From positions 46,423-110,422 of the forward strand of contig LVLI01000234.1 of NCBI GenBank assembly GCA_001687465.1: a stretch of 64,000 bases of DNA, in the 5' to 3' direction. Both the position numbers and the translations under genes were made by a program. This DNA is from Halocafeteria seosinensis. Lineage: Eukaryota; Sar; Bigyra; Bicosoecida. The notes beneath the pieces were generated by a model. The model was not told the origin of the DNA and made no database searches. It was given only the letters and a program-made list of their open reading frames with translations. Positions 1-12,089 of the stretch are shown one piece after another (the stretch's first letter is position 1; every line of letters starts with the position of its first letter).

Positions 1-226
1 AACAATCTTTTCTTGGTGTTGTCAGAAACCCGAAGACTGCATCATGACATGCACCCAGTATATGAAGTGTTGTAGCTCATCTGGCATGTATAGAGGGAGT
101 ATATCATGCTATTCCCGTGGGCAGATTACTATTGGACCTCTTGAATAAGGCAGAAACAGCGGGAATAGGCAGTGGAACCCGAAGCCGTTAACCCACATTT
201 GAAATACATACATGTTTTAGCACATA

Positions 227-3200
227 ATGTCCTCCAACTCACATTCCTCGGCATTTGTCCCGCTGGGTCAAGATCAATTAAAGGCTTTCCAATGGACAAG
301 AGAAAGACAGAGGGAAGAGGAAAGCTATGCACCTTTCCCAAGGCGTCTGAAGGAAGCGTTAACGTCCTCTTCCAAGCACAAAGAGCTTGATGATGATACC
401 AAGAAGACAATGGTGTACTGTATACAAGTGCAATCATCCCATGTGCGCCTCCCCAAACGCATGCGCTTGTCTCAGGGAGCCTCGAAGAGGAAATCGGAGG
501 GGAGTTCAACGTCAACGGTGGAGCCTCGACTACAGTATAGGTTTACTTTTTTCGATTCCAAGACGCGTTCTTTCTTCGGCAACACTTACAAGACGCCTCT
601 GATGAATCTGGAACAGGCGGAAGGGTTCAAGGACCTGCGAACCTGCACTCGCCCACGGCCTATCTATTTCCACTCTGGTTCCACCCAGTTGGATAAAAAC
701 TGCGGTCTGGTTATTGAGTTGGTGTTGGTACACACGATTAAGGATGGTGAAGATAATACGAAACGAAAACGAAATAAAGAACAGTACGGAGACGCTTCTA
801 CTGATAACGATATCGATGATGCGCACCACCAACTGACTGTCAGTCGCCTTTATCCTGCAGTCAGTCTTGGATGGACCGTTGTCTCCGTGACAGATCTAAT
901 CTCCCATTGTCACGAGCTGACGTCGATGAATGATGACGGTGAGGCCATTGCTGGAACGAAGCAAAACAAACAAGGGAAGGAGATGCAGCTACAGCAGCTG
1001 CGAGGTAGTCCACGGGCACTGTTGCACTCCACGAAGCAGCCCTCCCTCAGCGTATACACTGGTGACCATCGGAGTTTGCTTTCAGTGAAGCACTGGAATA
1101 GTGCTCCCAAAGACTGCACTCTGACTCTTGTTGCCTGGAGGTTACCAAACCTATTCCCTTTAAGTTTATGCATTGCCACACAACAAATTGTGGGGCCAGA
1201 AACACGTATACCAGGTTTGGAGAAGCTCGAAAATGGCAAAGAAATTATTGGTGTCAACTCTGATCCCTCGCGTCCGCGTACAGAGTGCCAGCTCCAGAAG
1301 AGACTTATTCTCAAGTTTTCAAGACCAACGGTCAGATTATGCAAGGGTTACGAGAGTAGTCTATTGGACTTCCTGGGGCGCTGGGCTGACCAGCAAACAG
1401 GAAAACCTTTGAAAGAAAAAAGCTCTGTGGAGGCCTCAATCGGAAGAAGAGACCTTTTTATTTGCATACATAATACATGCAAAGTGCAAGAAAGTACAGT
1501 GTTGCCCCTCGATGTGGCAAATTCAAAGCGGTCGGACTCGGAGTTGTTGCAGGCCCAGCAGGAATTCTATCTGGAATCGTATCGAATAAACCCATGCGTA
1601 TCCATTTGCATATATCTAATTGTGCGAGTGGACTTTTCTGAGGTAGTAGCCACAGCAACACACGATGCTCATGAGATATTGAAGCAGGATGAAACGAGCG
1701 CATTATCCCAGTATTTGCGAAAAGTGGATGACACTGAGTTTGATGGGAGCACGTCCAAGTATATGTGTCTTGCATCGAGTGTGTTCTTTCCTTCAGATGG
1801 TGAACATGTAAGACTATCCAACCGAGATGACGGACAGTGGAAGTATGTACCCGATGCTTCTCTAGAGATTCCTTTGTGCGTGCCTGAAAACGATGCCAGA
1901 TTGCCAGAGAAGGTCTTCTTACCAGGCACCAGTTTATGCGATAGCTGTATTCTTCAGGGTCCTCTCTTGCGAAAGTCGTTTGGTAGGGGAAACATTGTAT
2001 TCGGTTGTGAGCTAGACCCAGATTCAGTTGCTCGATCTTCCGCTATCGGTGGTACAGTATCTAACACCAGGGGGACGAAAGCGGAAGGGCTAGATAAGCG
2101 ACAGAGAGTCCCTGGGGGAGATAAAGTTTCTTCGTCTGAGACGATGCAGAGACGGCGAACAGGGGCACAAACAACGCCTCAGGGGCGTGCAGACAAAAAA
2201 GAGTTTGAAACGGTATCTCCACCGAAACAAGATGCAGATGAAACTGAAGAAGAAGCGGTAGAGACTCATAGCATGAAATCTTACGACTCAACAGGAGAGG
2301 GTGCAGCAGAAGATGCTGACTATTCATCTGAAGGATCATTGGAATTTAGTGAAAGCTACGAAGATGTCTACGCTTCCGGCGATAAGTCTAAAGGTAGTAA
2401 AGGTCTTTCAACTGAACTATTAAGTCGAACGTTTCAATTGCCAGTTGTGTCGGAAGAGGGCTTTGCTGAATCGGAAACCCCGAGTGAAAAAAGACTTCTA
2501 ACACTATCATCGGAAGAAAGCACCCATCCAGCCGCATTGGAAGACAAGGCAGAAACGACAAGTCACGAAGGCCGCTCTATAGGAGTATCTAAAGGGCAAG
2601 CGATATCCTCCAGAGCAGGCTTGGGACTCCCGTACGAGGGCCATGAGCAATTTCGTCCCCTTGGTGGTTTCGTCTCCCGGGCTGCTCGGACGCGTATTGG
2701 ACGCTACGGGTTCAATGACGTTTTAGATGCAATGCACGATATCCCTGCTGCCCGTCTGACTGGTGATCCACAGAAGGATCGGGGTAGTTTGTGGGAACGC
2801 CGTTCGAAGGACCGAAAGGACCAGGATCAGTTATCTCGTTTGCATGAGCTTCAATCCAGGATGTGGACCACTCCTTCAAGTGGGCTTGCTATAAGTTCAG
2901 ACCACGTGCCAGTCTTGGATGCTTCTCTGGAACTTTCAGACCCACGGCAGCGTATGGAGTTGTGCTTTGAGTTCTGCTCCGTGGTTCCCAGCCCCTCCTC
3001 CCGACTGAAGAATACTCCTCCGAGCGTGCTCTCATTTTCTTTCTCATTTTACACACTTCAAGGCGTCAAAAGCTCTACTTTGCACTGTTTGAGGGACACA
3101 GAGAACATGGACGAAGTGGCTTATGTTCTCAAAATAGGACATGGTTCATCAGAGAAACCTCAGGCTACCAGCGTGGAAGTTTCACAATCACAACAGCTAA

Positions 3201-6200
3201 GGTTTACTGTAGAGGTCGATATGGGGCATCACTCAGAGTCTTCAAAGCGTTCCTTCATTCGATACTTGATGTTCCATGCTATGCAAGTAGAAGTGTGGGA
3301 TGCAGAGTCTCTGATGCCCGTTGGTAATGCGTTTGTCCCTTTATACAATTTCCTCCGTCAACAGAAGAAGCAGGTAGTTGTCGCCAGAGAATTTGACATA
3401 GTTCGTACAAACTCTCTTGCAGGTCAAGATTATGCATCCCCTGGAGAAGCGGTTGCAAGATATGGTCTCTACAACACCTCGGATAAACTTTTTGCCTCTC
3501 CCATGAATGTTACGGTGGAAGGGAGACTACAGATGATTCTCGCTAGCGTAGGAAAGCACACAAAAAATAAAAAGCAGCAAAGTGCTAACGGTGAGATGGT
3601 TCAGCCCGGAGGGTTCTTAATGAGCTCTTCGGGGGAGATGGTTTCTAGGGACCTTGGTGACCTACGGAGGAAGCGGGTAGTCTCCAACGCTCGTCCAGTA
3701 AGTACGGAGCGAGACAATGTTCTAGATATGGTTCACGCACGCGGAGCCGGAAAGACCTCACCAAAGCGAGGGAGTAGCAAAGTACTGGTTAGGGCGAATA
3801 AACGAGAGGGCAGCGGCAGTCTTGCCCGTGCCCAACAGAAGAACGTAGGGCTCAATGGGAAATACGCCGCACGGGAGGATGTCATTAGCTATGAAGAAAT
3901 ACAAAGCCTCAGAAGTGTATTCGGGGAAAACACGCTATCCATCGATCATTTTGTGTATTTTGTTACCGGGGTTGATACCCTTAAAAACGAAAAAAAGACT
4001 TTGGAAGAAACAAGTAAACGATTGCCTTCGACGAGCGATGATGACTCTCTTGAAGGCAGGATTTATGATGCGTTTTGTGCCCATTTAGACCGCTTAAGAA
4101 CCAAGGAAAAATTGGATGCTAATGATCCCTCTGTCGCGATCGGAGATGATGCAGGTGATAGAGGATCCTTGGTATTTCAAGCGTTTGAAGATGCGGAGGA
4201 GTATGTCCGCAAGAAGCAGAGGGTGGCGCAAGAATACAAGGACGAAAAACCATACCATCGGCGAAAACAAAAAGATACAAGTTCCAGTGATTCAGATGAA
4301 TCGGACTATCTTAGTGACGAGAATAATCCGGAGATTGATTTCAAGAGGGAACACTCTCTCCTAACAAGCGGAGAAACCCACGTTCCGCTCGAAAAAGGCG
4401 AGCTAACCCTCGGACGCTTACGTTACGTCTTCACGAAGAGCTTAAAGCTCAAGCTAACTGAGGACGAGTGGAAGCTGCTCATTGAGCGCTATGCGAAGAA
4501 GAAATCGCGACGGAAAGCAAAAGGAGCTGCCAAGAATAAGAGTGAACTGCTTGTTGTCGACTACAAAAGCGTTCTCAATGATATTTTGGATTCCGCCGCA
4601 TCAAGACAAAAAGAGCGAAGACTGCGCAACGCTTTCGCACGCCAGTATCCCGCGGACATAACCAACTCGACTGGAGAATACCCTTCTCTAATGATCACAC
4701 GTGGAAAATTCTTGCGCAGTTTGTCAGAGCATGGAAGGGGCCACGCTGTCTCTGCAGCTTATTTCTTGCGAGCCGTGATGCGGACAGTGGATTGGAAGGG
4801 GAGTTCCGAAATAGAATGGAGACATCTCGCGATGGTTTGCCAAGAATACCTAAACTTACACTTTGAACTAGAAGAAGGAAAAGTTGGAATAAGCCGCTCA
4901 TCTATAGAGCAGCCTCTATTTGACAAAAACGCCACGCAAGACAAACCATCTGAGGGCTATAGGCGGACGAATTTTGACGCTGATGTTGCCGAAAACCAAT
5001 GGATGAACAGTCAAAACTCCATCACCGTACCGAACGAGGTTCTTGATTTTTATCGGGAAGCCCACAAGAGAGATAGCATTCGTCGGATGTTGCATAGCCA
5101 ACTGACAACTGAGTATCCAATATCGTGTCGACTCGGTGAGATATCGTTCTTCGAACATACTGTTATTAACCCTCTGCCTCATGACGATCGGGTACAAGTT
5201 ACCGTCGACGATCCCTTCGGCGAATTGAGATTGGTGAGTAATCCCTCCCAATGGCAATACTTGCTCGATCACCTCACTCCCCAAAGTCCGGATAAAGGAT
5301 TAGAATATCTGAAGCACAACTATCCTTCCGCGGTTGGATCCCAAAGGTCTCTCAGACAGCCATTTACTCCCGAAGGGGAACTGATGCTTCGCCCAGGGGA
5401 AGCAATCACCTTGCCCTTTATTTTCATCTCGTTTGCTGACGGAGGTGTCACTGCGGGCGGTGCTCCAATTACTGCTTCAGAGCCTCGTGTCACACTTAAG
5501 ACAACTCAAGGAGTCGAATTTGAATCTGTAAAGGAGCTCCGCCACTCCTCCCCGCCGAGCTCTAGCACCAGCCAGGTTATTAAAGAGTCAGCAACATCTG
5601 CGAGGCAAGGTTCGGAAGCTTTAGTTCCATATGGAAATGAGGAAACCTTGACCAGCAGAGAAGAACAAGTCCTCTCGATGGAGAGCAGAACTATCCGGCG
5701 CAGGGAATTAGCCCCTCGGGAAGTAGTTGTGACTGTTTCTAGCGCTACCCATTCTAGAGCGTTCGCGCGGATATCTGTATCGACAAAGCCAGAATTATCT
5801 ACTTCCCACAAGACATTGCGTTACTTTTGCCCAGAGGGTGAGTACTTGACCGCAAACATTGCCGTACCTGAAGGTAGCCCTGGATTGTCGGCCCTGAAGG
5901 GTTCCGAATTAACCTCCAGAGTGTCCCAAATTTCCAATCGTGTTTCCGACCGGAACGTCGACGCCAACACCCAACCACTCGCTACCGACACTGGTGTTCG
6001 TGAAAAGTACATGCACTGTGCCGACAGCAATGTTGTGCTGCGAGCAAAGGAAGTAGGCTACACCCGTCAAATGCAATTTCAATATCGCGTCGGAACGTTT
6101 CCTTCCATAGAAGAGTTCTATATTTTTGTTTATAGGGACCCCCATTGCTGCGAGCTACTAGAGCGATGGAGAGTGATTGTTCATCCCCTGAAGAAATATT

Positions 6201-6919
6201 CGATACAAACGTTTTCGGGGCAAGCTACGTTTGCGGAAGTGGGAGTTCCTGGAGACGTTAAGTCACGTGCAGTTCGTCTGTACAGCTCTTCACCAGACGA
6301 GTTCTATTGCTTGGGCAACAGAGATGTAGCTTTGGTTCCTAATAAATATAGCAAAGTGAAGCTTCGCTACGAACCTGTACAGCCTGGAACGCGAAGATTC
6401 CTCTTAAATGTGATTGGTACGTTTGCAGTTTTATTGAGCTACCCCGTCCTCTTCACTGCTCAAGTTTCACCTCGTGTCTGCAGATATTGACACACAGGAG
6501 CTTATATCCGCTTGGCATGTGACTGCGGAGGCCTCGATGCCACCCATTACCAAGAGATATCATGTTATCCTGCCATCTGCTCGCGAAAGCTTGAAACGCA
6601 TCCCCTACTTTAACCCGTGGAAGGATATGCGGCGGTTCCTGTTGAAATGCAGTAATCCGGCAGCTGTTCACCTTCGAGAGACGGAAATATCCCTTGCAGT
6701 AAGTGCTCCCAATTGTGACTCGTCGTCTTCCCATTTAGTACAATGTCCTGGGTAATTCTACAGGCTCATCAAACCGGGTACATTCGGCTTCAATTTAAGA
6801 AGCGGTGGGGTGTTTCTACTGAGACAGCGCTAATCTATGTCAATGATGAAGACGATAACAATGTCGAAGTCTTACAAATCAATATCCAGTATACTCAGCT
6901 GGATGCTGTCGTGCGTTAG
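227..6919 (+). CDS. NPHP4: Nephrocystin-4 (NPHP4) orthologue, ciliary transition-zone protein
   Basis: Three exons (227-6416, 6484-6698, 6764-6919) give about 2186 residues. NPHP4 is a large scaffold of the ciliary transition zone that works with NPHP1 and RPGRIP1L. The C-terminal end aligns with vertebrate NPHP4: residues around PYFNPW, GYIRLQFKKRWG and LIYVNDEDDNN match the NPYPSRR, IGLQF and LIYINDHEDKN segments of the human protein, in order and spacing. A first-exon-only reading would stop at 6490. The intron at 6417-6483 (gtacgt to ctgcag) restores the conserved end. The acceptor at 6763 is chosen over the one at 6738 because only it keeps the frame. The protein is longer than human NPHP4 (about 1426 aa). 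Extra length includes an acidic Ser/Glu-rich region around residues 610-800 and an insert around 1220-1470 with EF-hand-like helix patterns. The start is the ATG at 227. Confidence 0.9.
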
Positions 6920-7256
6920 GAACTTAATTGTATTCCACATACAGTGTAATGCCTACATTCCAAATCGTCCATATCTGCACGAGATTCTGTAGCTTCGCCA
7001 TTTCTTCTGCTTGGGGCACACAAGCTATGGCAAATACGCAGCAGTATCACTGCGTACGTACGTACATGGCCTGACATGTTTTCCTCGATACACCTAAAAC
7101 TCGTCCCAACCATGCACACCGGGGCGAACATCTCGTCGGGCACGTAGAACATCGCCAACGCGACCGCGCCGCCGTATGGGTTTCGATGCGTTCGTCTATC
7201 GCGCCGAGGTCGTCCTCGACCCCGTACAATACATGACAAAAAATATTAGAATGTAA
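6920..7256. other. Intergenic spacer between NPHP4 and tRNA-Sec
   Basis: This stretch of 337 bases holds no recognisable gene. The short open frames on the minus strand have no family resemblance and overlap the tRNA gene. Its only clear element is the A-run at 7238-7243, which acts as the minus-strand terminator of the tRNA-Sec gene. Confidence 0.6.
7238..7243 (-). terminator. RNA polymerase III terminator of tRNA-Sec
   Basis: Six consecutive T residues on the minus strand begin 14 nt after the tRNA discriminator base, a standard Pol III stop. Confidence 0.75.
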
Positions 7257-7343
7257 CGCGGGTGAGGGGGAATCGAACCCCTGCGACTCTCGTCGCATAC
7301 GGATTTGAAGTCCGCAACCCGGACCACCGAGTATCACTCCCGC
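7257..7343 (-). tRNA. trnU-UCA: Selenocysteine tRNA, anticodon TCA
   Basis: Read on the minus strand, the 87-nt sequence folds as a eukaryotic tRNA-Sec. It has a long 9-position acceptor starting GCGGGAGTG with two internal mismatches, one a U-U that human tRNA-Sec also shows. The D arm has 6 bp and a 4-nt TGGT loop. The anticodon loop is CTTCAAA, with TCA at 7306-7308. The variable arm is a 5-bp stem (GCGAC/GTCGC) capped by GAGA. The T arm is GGGG-TTCGATT-CCCC, and the discriminator base is G. The 6-bp D stem, long variable arm and TCA anticodon together separate it from serine tRNAs and from nonsense suppressors. Its presence implies Sec machinery (SBP2, eEFSec, SepSecS, SECIS elements) elsewhere in the genome. 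Confidence 0.95.
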
Positions 7344-8040
7344 ACTCTGGTGCGGAAAATGATACAATAATTTGCTACCTATAGTAAAAAACCAGTGGTA
7401 TCGTTTGTCATTCCTAATCAACTACTCCCCAACATTGCTGGGCGCATGCACTGTGTATCGGTATAAGGCAATTTTTTGACATCACCTCGTCTACTGAGCT
7501 CTTTAATAAACCGAGACTCTCGCCACAAACAGTCGCAACAGAAGTCAATCATGGTGTAGTGTCGGAGTTCATGTCCCCAAAACCCAGAGCACACGAATAG
7601 CTTTTCGAACGCTCCAGGACGCGGAAAGCTTCCAGTGGGAAGCTAGGTCACATTCAATGTTGTCACTGACAACTTGTCAGTCCGAACTTCGAAGCCAGCC
7701 CGGACCGGGCTGTTGTCCCGGCGGGGTATTGAACTTCCTTCATGCAGGGACACCAGACCATACTGTACCCTGCATGATTCATATAGTTGTTGCCGTGAAC
7801 ATTTCATTGCATTTCCACATTCATTTCTGGGGAAAAAAAAAAGAGACAAAACTTCTCGTTGCTGGCTGCCCCAGTAAAAAGAGGGGTGCACAGACCAAGA
7901 AAGTGACCTGAAGTGGGAGAGACTTTTCTTGCTGGCGAACGCAGCATCCATAATTCTACTTGTCAGAGAATCGTGCATTCTTGGTGTCCAGCGCCTGTTT
8001 GGTTTCAATTTCGGCCCTAAGCCAGAGCAGGTAAGACACA
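7344..8040. other. Intergenic spacer, no gene supported
   Basis: Its left end is the upstream region of tRNA-Sec (minus strand). An AT-rich stretch around 7355-7385 could hold the TATA-type element that eukaryotic tRNA-Sec genes use, but no clear consensus stands out. Two small hairpins are visible: AGCTTCC/GGAAGCT near 7628-7645 and AGCCCGG/CCGGGCT near 7694-7709. A poly-A run lies near 7832. The 163-codon minus-strand frame at 7643-8134 shows no family resemblance and overlaps the next gene. Confidence 0.5.
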
Positions 8041-9228
8041 ATGGATCCCATTGCTCAAGCCCGACGGGAGGCTGAAGAGAAGCGAAAACAGCGCGAGGAA
8101 GAGCTATCAACCAAACTGGGCTCGCCACCAGCATCTAGAGGACCGGCGTCATCTTCATCTCATCGTCGGAACCCCCCTGCTACAAGAGGATCATCTTCCT
8201 CTAAAAGCACGAACAGATTCGGACGGACCCCGGAGGAGGACTACGACCGCGATGACATAATCGAAGAACCTGTTAATCCATCAGGGACTCCTGCACCGGC
8301 AACACGGCGGAGACGCGTTCCTCCACAACAAGATATCCCAAGGTATGTCGATGGACTCTGTCATCCTGTAAATCGCTAGCTCAGAGGTTATGCCGGTTAT
8401 GTTGTTTCTTCGGAGATGCAGGGCACCTCAAACTGAGGGGCGCTCAGACGCGAAGACGACACAAAATACGAGTGAAAGAACCATCCCAGATAAGCAGAAG
8501 AATAAAGGGGGTAGTGGTACTTCCGCTACATGGCCGTTTCTTCTTGCTATGGTTCTTGCGTCTGGTGGCCTACTCACGTATGTTGCTGTTTCCAGGTTTT
8601 CAACACAACCAAGTGTAAGTGGTAATTCTCGCACTCGGAAAAAGCAAGCATTATATTTTTTGTATTTATGCAGCATGGTGGACTGACGCTAAGTGGTGAT
8701 GACAGCAAGTACATTGGACATGAACACATCATTAAGGATGGGGCGCAATTCGTCATTGACTCGCTTCAGCAACTGCGTGCCCATGAGAACTGCAGTGAAT
8801 TGATGTTCTTCACCGACGAACCACAACAATTGAGTGAGGACCAGAACCTGGAGCTACACAAGAAACTTAGGGGCATTCCGATGGAGGAGTTAAAACCCAT
8901 TTTGTCTCGCCGTGCTCGCTTGCTTTATCCTGATGAAATGTCGAACAAAGCCGAACGAGAAACTATCATGAAGTACACGATGGACACCATAAAGGCAAGC
9001 AATCAAGTCAAAAAAATGGAGTGGTCGAATGGTGCTGAAACCGGAAGACAGTGGAATGGGGATTCAGAGGAGCATTTGCTGCTCAAGTATAACTCCTCTT
9101 ACGAAGCTCGCTCCGTTGGATGCCGGACTGAGTCCTGGCTACGACACAGTCCTTGGGCGTCTGTCTTTGTTGGTAGTGCGTTCCTCATAATAGGTTCCAT
9201 CACTGTCCTTTTATTTGTTCTGCAGTAA
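8041..9228 (+). CDS. Two-pass membrane protein of unknown family, paralogue 1
   Basis: Three exons (8041-8342, 8422-8614, 8674-9228) give 349 residues. I do not recognise the family. The N-terminal 150 residues are charged and low-complexity, containing the short motif GRTPEEDYDRDD. A membrane segment follows (WPFLLAMVLASGGLLTYVAV, near residues 135-155). Next comes a helical domain of about 150 residues containing IDSLQQLRAH, LLYPDE and ARSVGCRTESW. A second hydrophobic segment of about 20 residues ends the protein. The likely topology is cytoplasmic or nucleoplasmic N-terminus, lumenal or extracellular domain, and a very short tail. The next gene is a paralogue with introns at equivalent positions and phases, which supports both exon models. 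Confidence 0.8.
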
Positions 9229-9662
9229 AGCTGGCAGCACCTTCCTATCCTCGAGAATACAATCTGTACTAAACTGATGAAAAATCAACGATAAAGCTTT
9301 CATTGTTGTACTCATCATTAACTTTCACTGGGGTAGACTCAGTGAGCATCCAGTTTTACGATATGACCCAATACGTGAAGCTCCCCAAGTTTCATTGTTT
9401 CTGATCCTTCCAATGTTAATCCTGTACTGAGAACAGACACTGACTTGATCATACAGTTGTTTGTATGCGACACGGGTTACATGTTACCCCTGTATTCAGG
9501 TTTTTCACTACAAACCTTACTTCGCATCTCAAGAGTTTTCTTCACAAGGCGTTAACTTCTTACGCGTAGAAGCGATGTATTGCCTTGGTTTGTTCCCGTC
9601 GAATTCCTCGACATTTTAAGCTAAATCGTGCGTGGTGTATTGACAGATTTAGGTAGCTTAGG
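9229..9662. other. Intergenic spacer between the two membrane paralogues
   Basis: It holds the 3' end of the first paralogue and the promoter of the second. No open frame of note and no repeat was seen. Confidence 0.5.
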
Positions 9663-11059
9663 ATGAACAGCGCCATCGACCGAGTCCTGCAAAACACCAA
9701 ACGGCACCACCAGCAGGACGTGGAGCGAGGATATTTGAAACGAGGTGCACAGAAAGCCAAAGCAGCCACACCCAAGACGAAGACCAAGAGGACGAAGAAG
9801 AGTTCCACTCCTCCTAGGTCGAACAATTCACGTGGACAAAGGACGACAAGGACGGGGGGACGAAGCAGAAGCATTGGAAAATATGGCCGGGCGCCTGTGG
9901 AGGATTACGACAAAGACGACGAGATACCACCCGAGTTCCTACAAGACCAAGACGCTGACGTCCAACCAAGGGGAAGTCGACGAGGACACGAGCGAGAGGA
10001 GGATAAGTACCGTGAAATCCATGACCTCGATAGTCAGTCGGAAGAATCGCAATCGGACGTTGAGCTGAGTGATGGAGACGCATATCTTGCTACGCCTCCC
10101 AAATATGAGGCGAAGAAGGAAACCAAAAATGGAGGTACAAGAACCGCACCTGTTGGGATTCGTCGGGACAACTACAGGCGTCTAAGTGGTAGTCCTGGAG
10201 AAAATGGGAAGTGGGGACATCCACTGCCAAAGTAAGCTCCAAAGTAGTGCAGCAATATTTTCCCTGTCTAACTACAATGACTCGTGCAATGTACCCACAG
10301 CCATAAGCATGGAAAGGAAGAGCAACAGCAGCAACAATCATCGAAAAAATACAACTACATGCTTTGGATCAAGGGAGCTTTCATCGCTGTCATGACCATC
10401 CTGATCATCCAGACGAGGTCATTGGCTGGAAAGCAACAAGTACGTGGTATCACATTGGACCGATTGTTTGAGTATTCACCGCTTGTCTTGATCTGTGTGG
10501 TTTACAGTATGTACAATTTCAGCTGAGTGGAGATGGAAGCAAGTATATCGAGCACCAATATGTTATTGAAGATGGAGCCCAATTTGCGGTGGACTCTCTT
10601 CAAGAATTGAGAGCTCATGGGAGCTGTAGTGATCTTCTGCTGTTCCCGGACATACCCACAGTCTTGGATGATGATCAAAAGTGTGAACTCCATAAAAAAG
10701 TGCAGGGTATTCCCGCGCAAGAACTACGCCGGTTCATCGCCAGGCGCTTGCATTTGCTATACCCCGAGGAAACATCGAGCGAGAGAGACCGAGAGCACAT
10801 TCTAAACTATACGATGAAAACTGTGCGTTCGAGTCCGCAAGTAGAATTGAGAGAGTGGGAAAATGAAGAACCAACTGGAAGATCGTGGGACGGTAGCTCA
10901 GAGGCAACATTGCTTCTGCAATTCAGCAAACACCTGGAAGCACGGTCTTTAGGATGCCAAGCAGAATCTTGGGTCACCAATAGTGACTGGGCACCTGTCA
11001 TTGTCACTAGTATGGCGCTTGCTTCTAGCTCCTTGATTGCATTCGTCCTCATGCTGTAG
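9663..11059 (+). CDS. Two-pass membrane protein of unknown family, paralogue 2
   Basis: Three exons (9663-10231, 10301-10439, 10508-11059) give 419 residues. It is a tandem paralogue of the gene at 8041-9228. The N-terminal region is longer and very basic (K/R/T-rich, about residues 15-75), then acidic, and contains GRAPVEDYDKDD, matching the paralogue's GRTPEEDYDRDD. The first membrane segment is IKGAFIAVMTILIIQT. The intervening domain shares IDSL/VDSLQELRAH, a PxELR/MEELK helix, LLYPEE and ARSLGCQAESW. The second membrane segment (VIVTSMALASSSLIAFVLML) ends the chain. The third-exon acceptor at 10507 is chosen because it gives the same spacing to LSGD as in the paralogue. The lysine-rich N-terminus could be a nuclear or nucleic-acid contact, but that is speculation. 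Confidence 0.8.
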
Positions 11060-12089
11060 CTAGTGTTGCTGTAAACGATTTGTTGCTTGATGCCAATAAG
11101 ACTTCAGAACCGAAATGTGAATATAGGAACATCGTCCAGAACAACCGGAGACTACGTGCCTCCAACCAAGGGTCCATTTCAATACGAAGTGCTGTGCTTG
11201 CGGAAGGGGCTCATTCGGGAGGATAAGAGCACGTGAGAAAGGCAGGTGTCCCGGCTAACCTTGTGAAAACTCCATACTCCCTGTGCACAATGAAACTGTT
11301 TTACCTCCTGTGACCCCCAACTTGTCGGGTTCCTGCTTTGCACATGCAAAGCTAACTTTCTATGGATTCTCTTTGCTCGATGTCTTAAATGAGCATTGCA
11401 AATCCTTTCGACTTATGCGGAGCCGTGCCAGCCATAAGTCGTCCGGCCTGGCGTGTCCACTTCGTTGTCACACGAAGTGTACATGTACCAGAGGTCTGTG
11501 TAGGCACCTAGACATATAGTTTAGTGTAGCGCATCGACCAATATTACTAACTAACTAACTAACAGGCCAAACGCAAATTGGTGCGTAGATAGACTGTCGC
11601 CTTTTTGGCGGCGCAGTGAGCCGATTTCCTGCCCCCTTATCCCTCACCAGGGTTAGTCGTCGGGCTTCCGTGGAGTCTGGATGGATGGCCCCGCATAGGG
11701 CTGAATGAGTGCGAACAGTCACTTTGTTGGTCAGATACTTTTGCAAGGGTTCCTTGAGAGCCCAAAGTTTGAGCCACCCATGGACTACCAAAATCCGGCA
11801 TGGACTCTGTGAAGACCGGATTGGTAACGGGCTTAGGAATGAGCTAATAGCCTAATGGTCAATGGGGAAAGCTGTGAACATATAACAAGGCTACCAGAAG
11901 CAGTGATTGTGTACTCAAAAACGAGGCCAAACTCAGAACTCCAGGATTGCGAAAGTTGTGGTGGCAGGTTGTGCTAGAGTTGCCAACACGAGTCTGGGAA
12001 TAGGAGATACTGTCGTTTGGTCTATGGTTACCCGCTGAAAACAGTGAGTTGGTGAGTGGGGTGCCGTATTTGCACCAGTTAAAGACGAT
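11060..12089. other. Gene-poor spacer with a tetranucleotide microsatellite
   Basis: About 1 kb without a supported gene. A short (CTAA)n tract, about five units, sits at 11545-11563. The minus-strand frame at 11555-11791 (78 codons) and the other short frames have no family resemblance. Confidence 0.5.

Noticed and set aside
6735-6763. Alternative exon-3 acceptor of NPHP4 at 6738
   Set aside because: It shifts the frame and gives a stop before the conserved LIYVNDEDDNN block, whereas the acceptor at 6763 keeps the family end intact.
7643-8134. 163-codon minus-strand frame
   Set aside because: It overlaps exon 1 of the first membrane paralogue on the opposite strand, has no domain and reads through a poly-A tract. 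Treated as chance.
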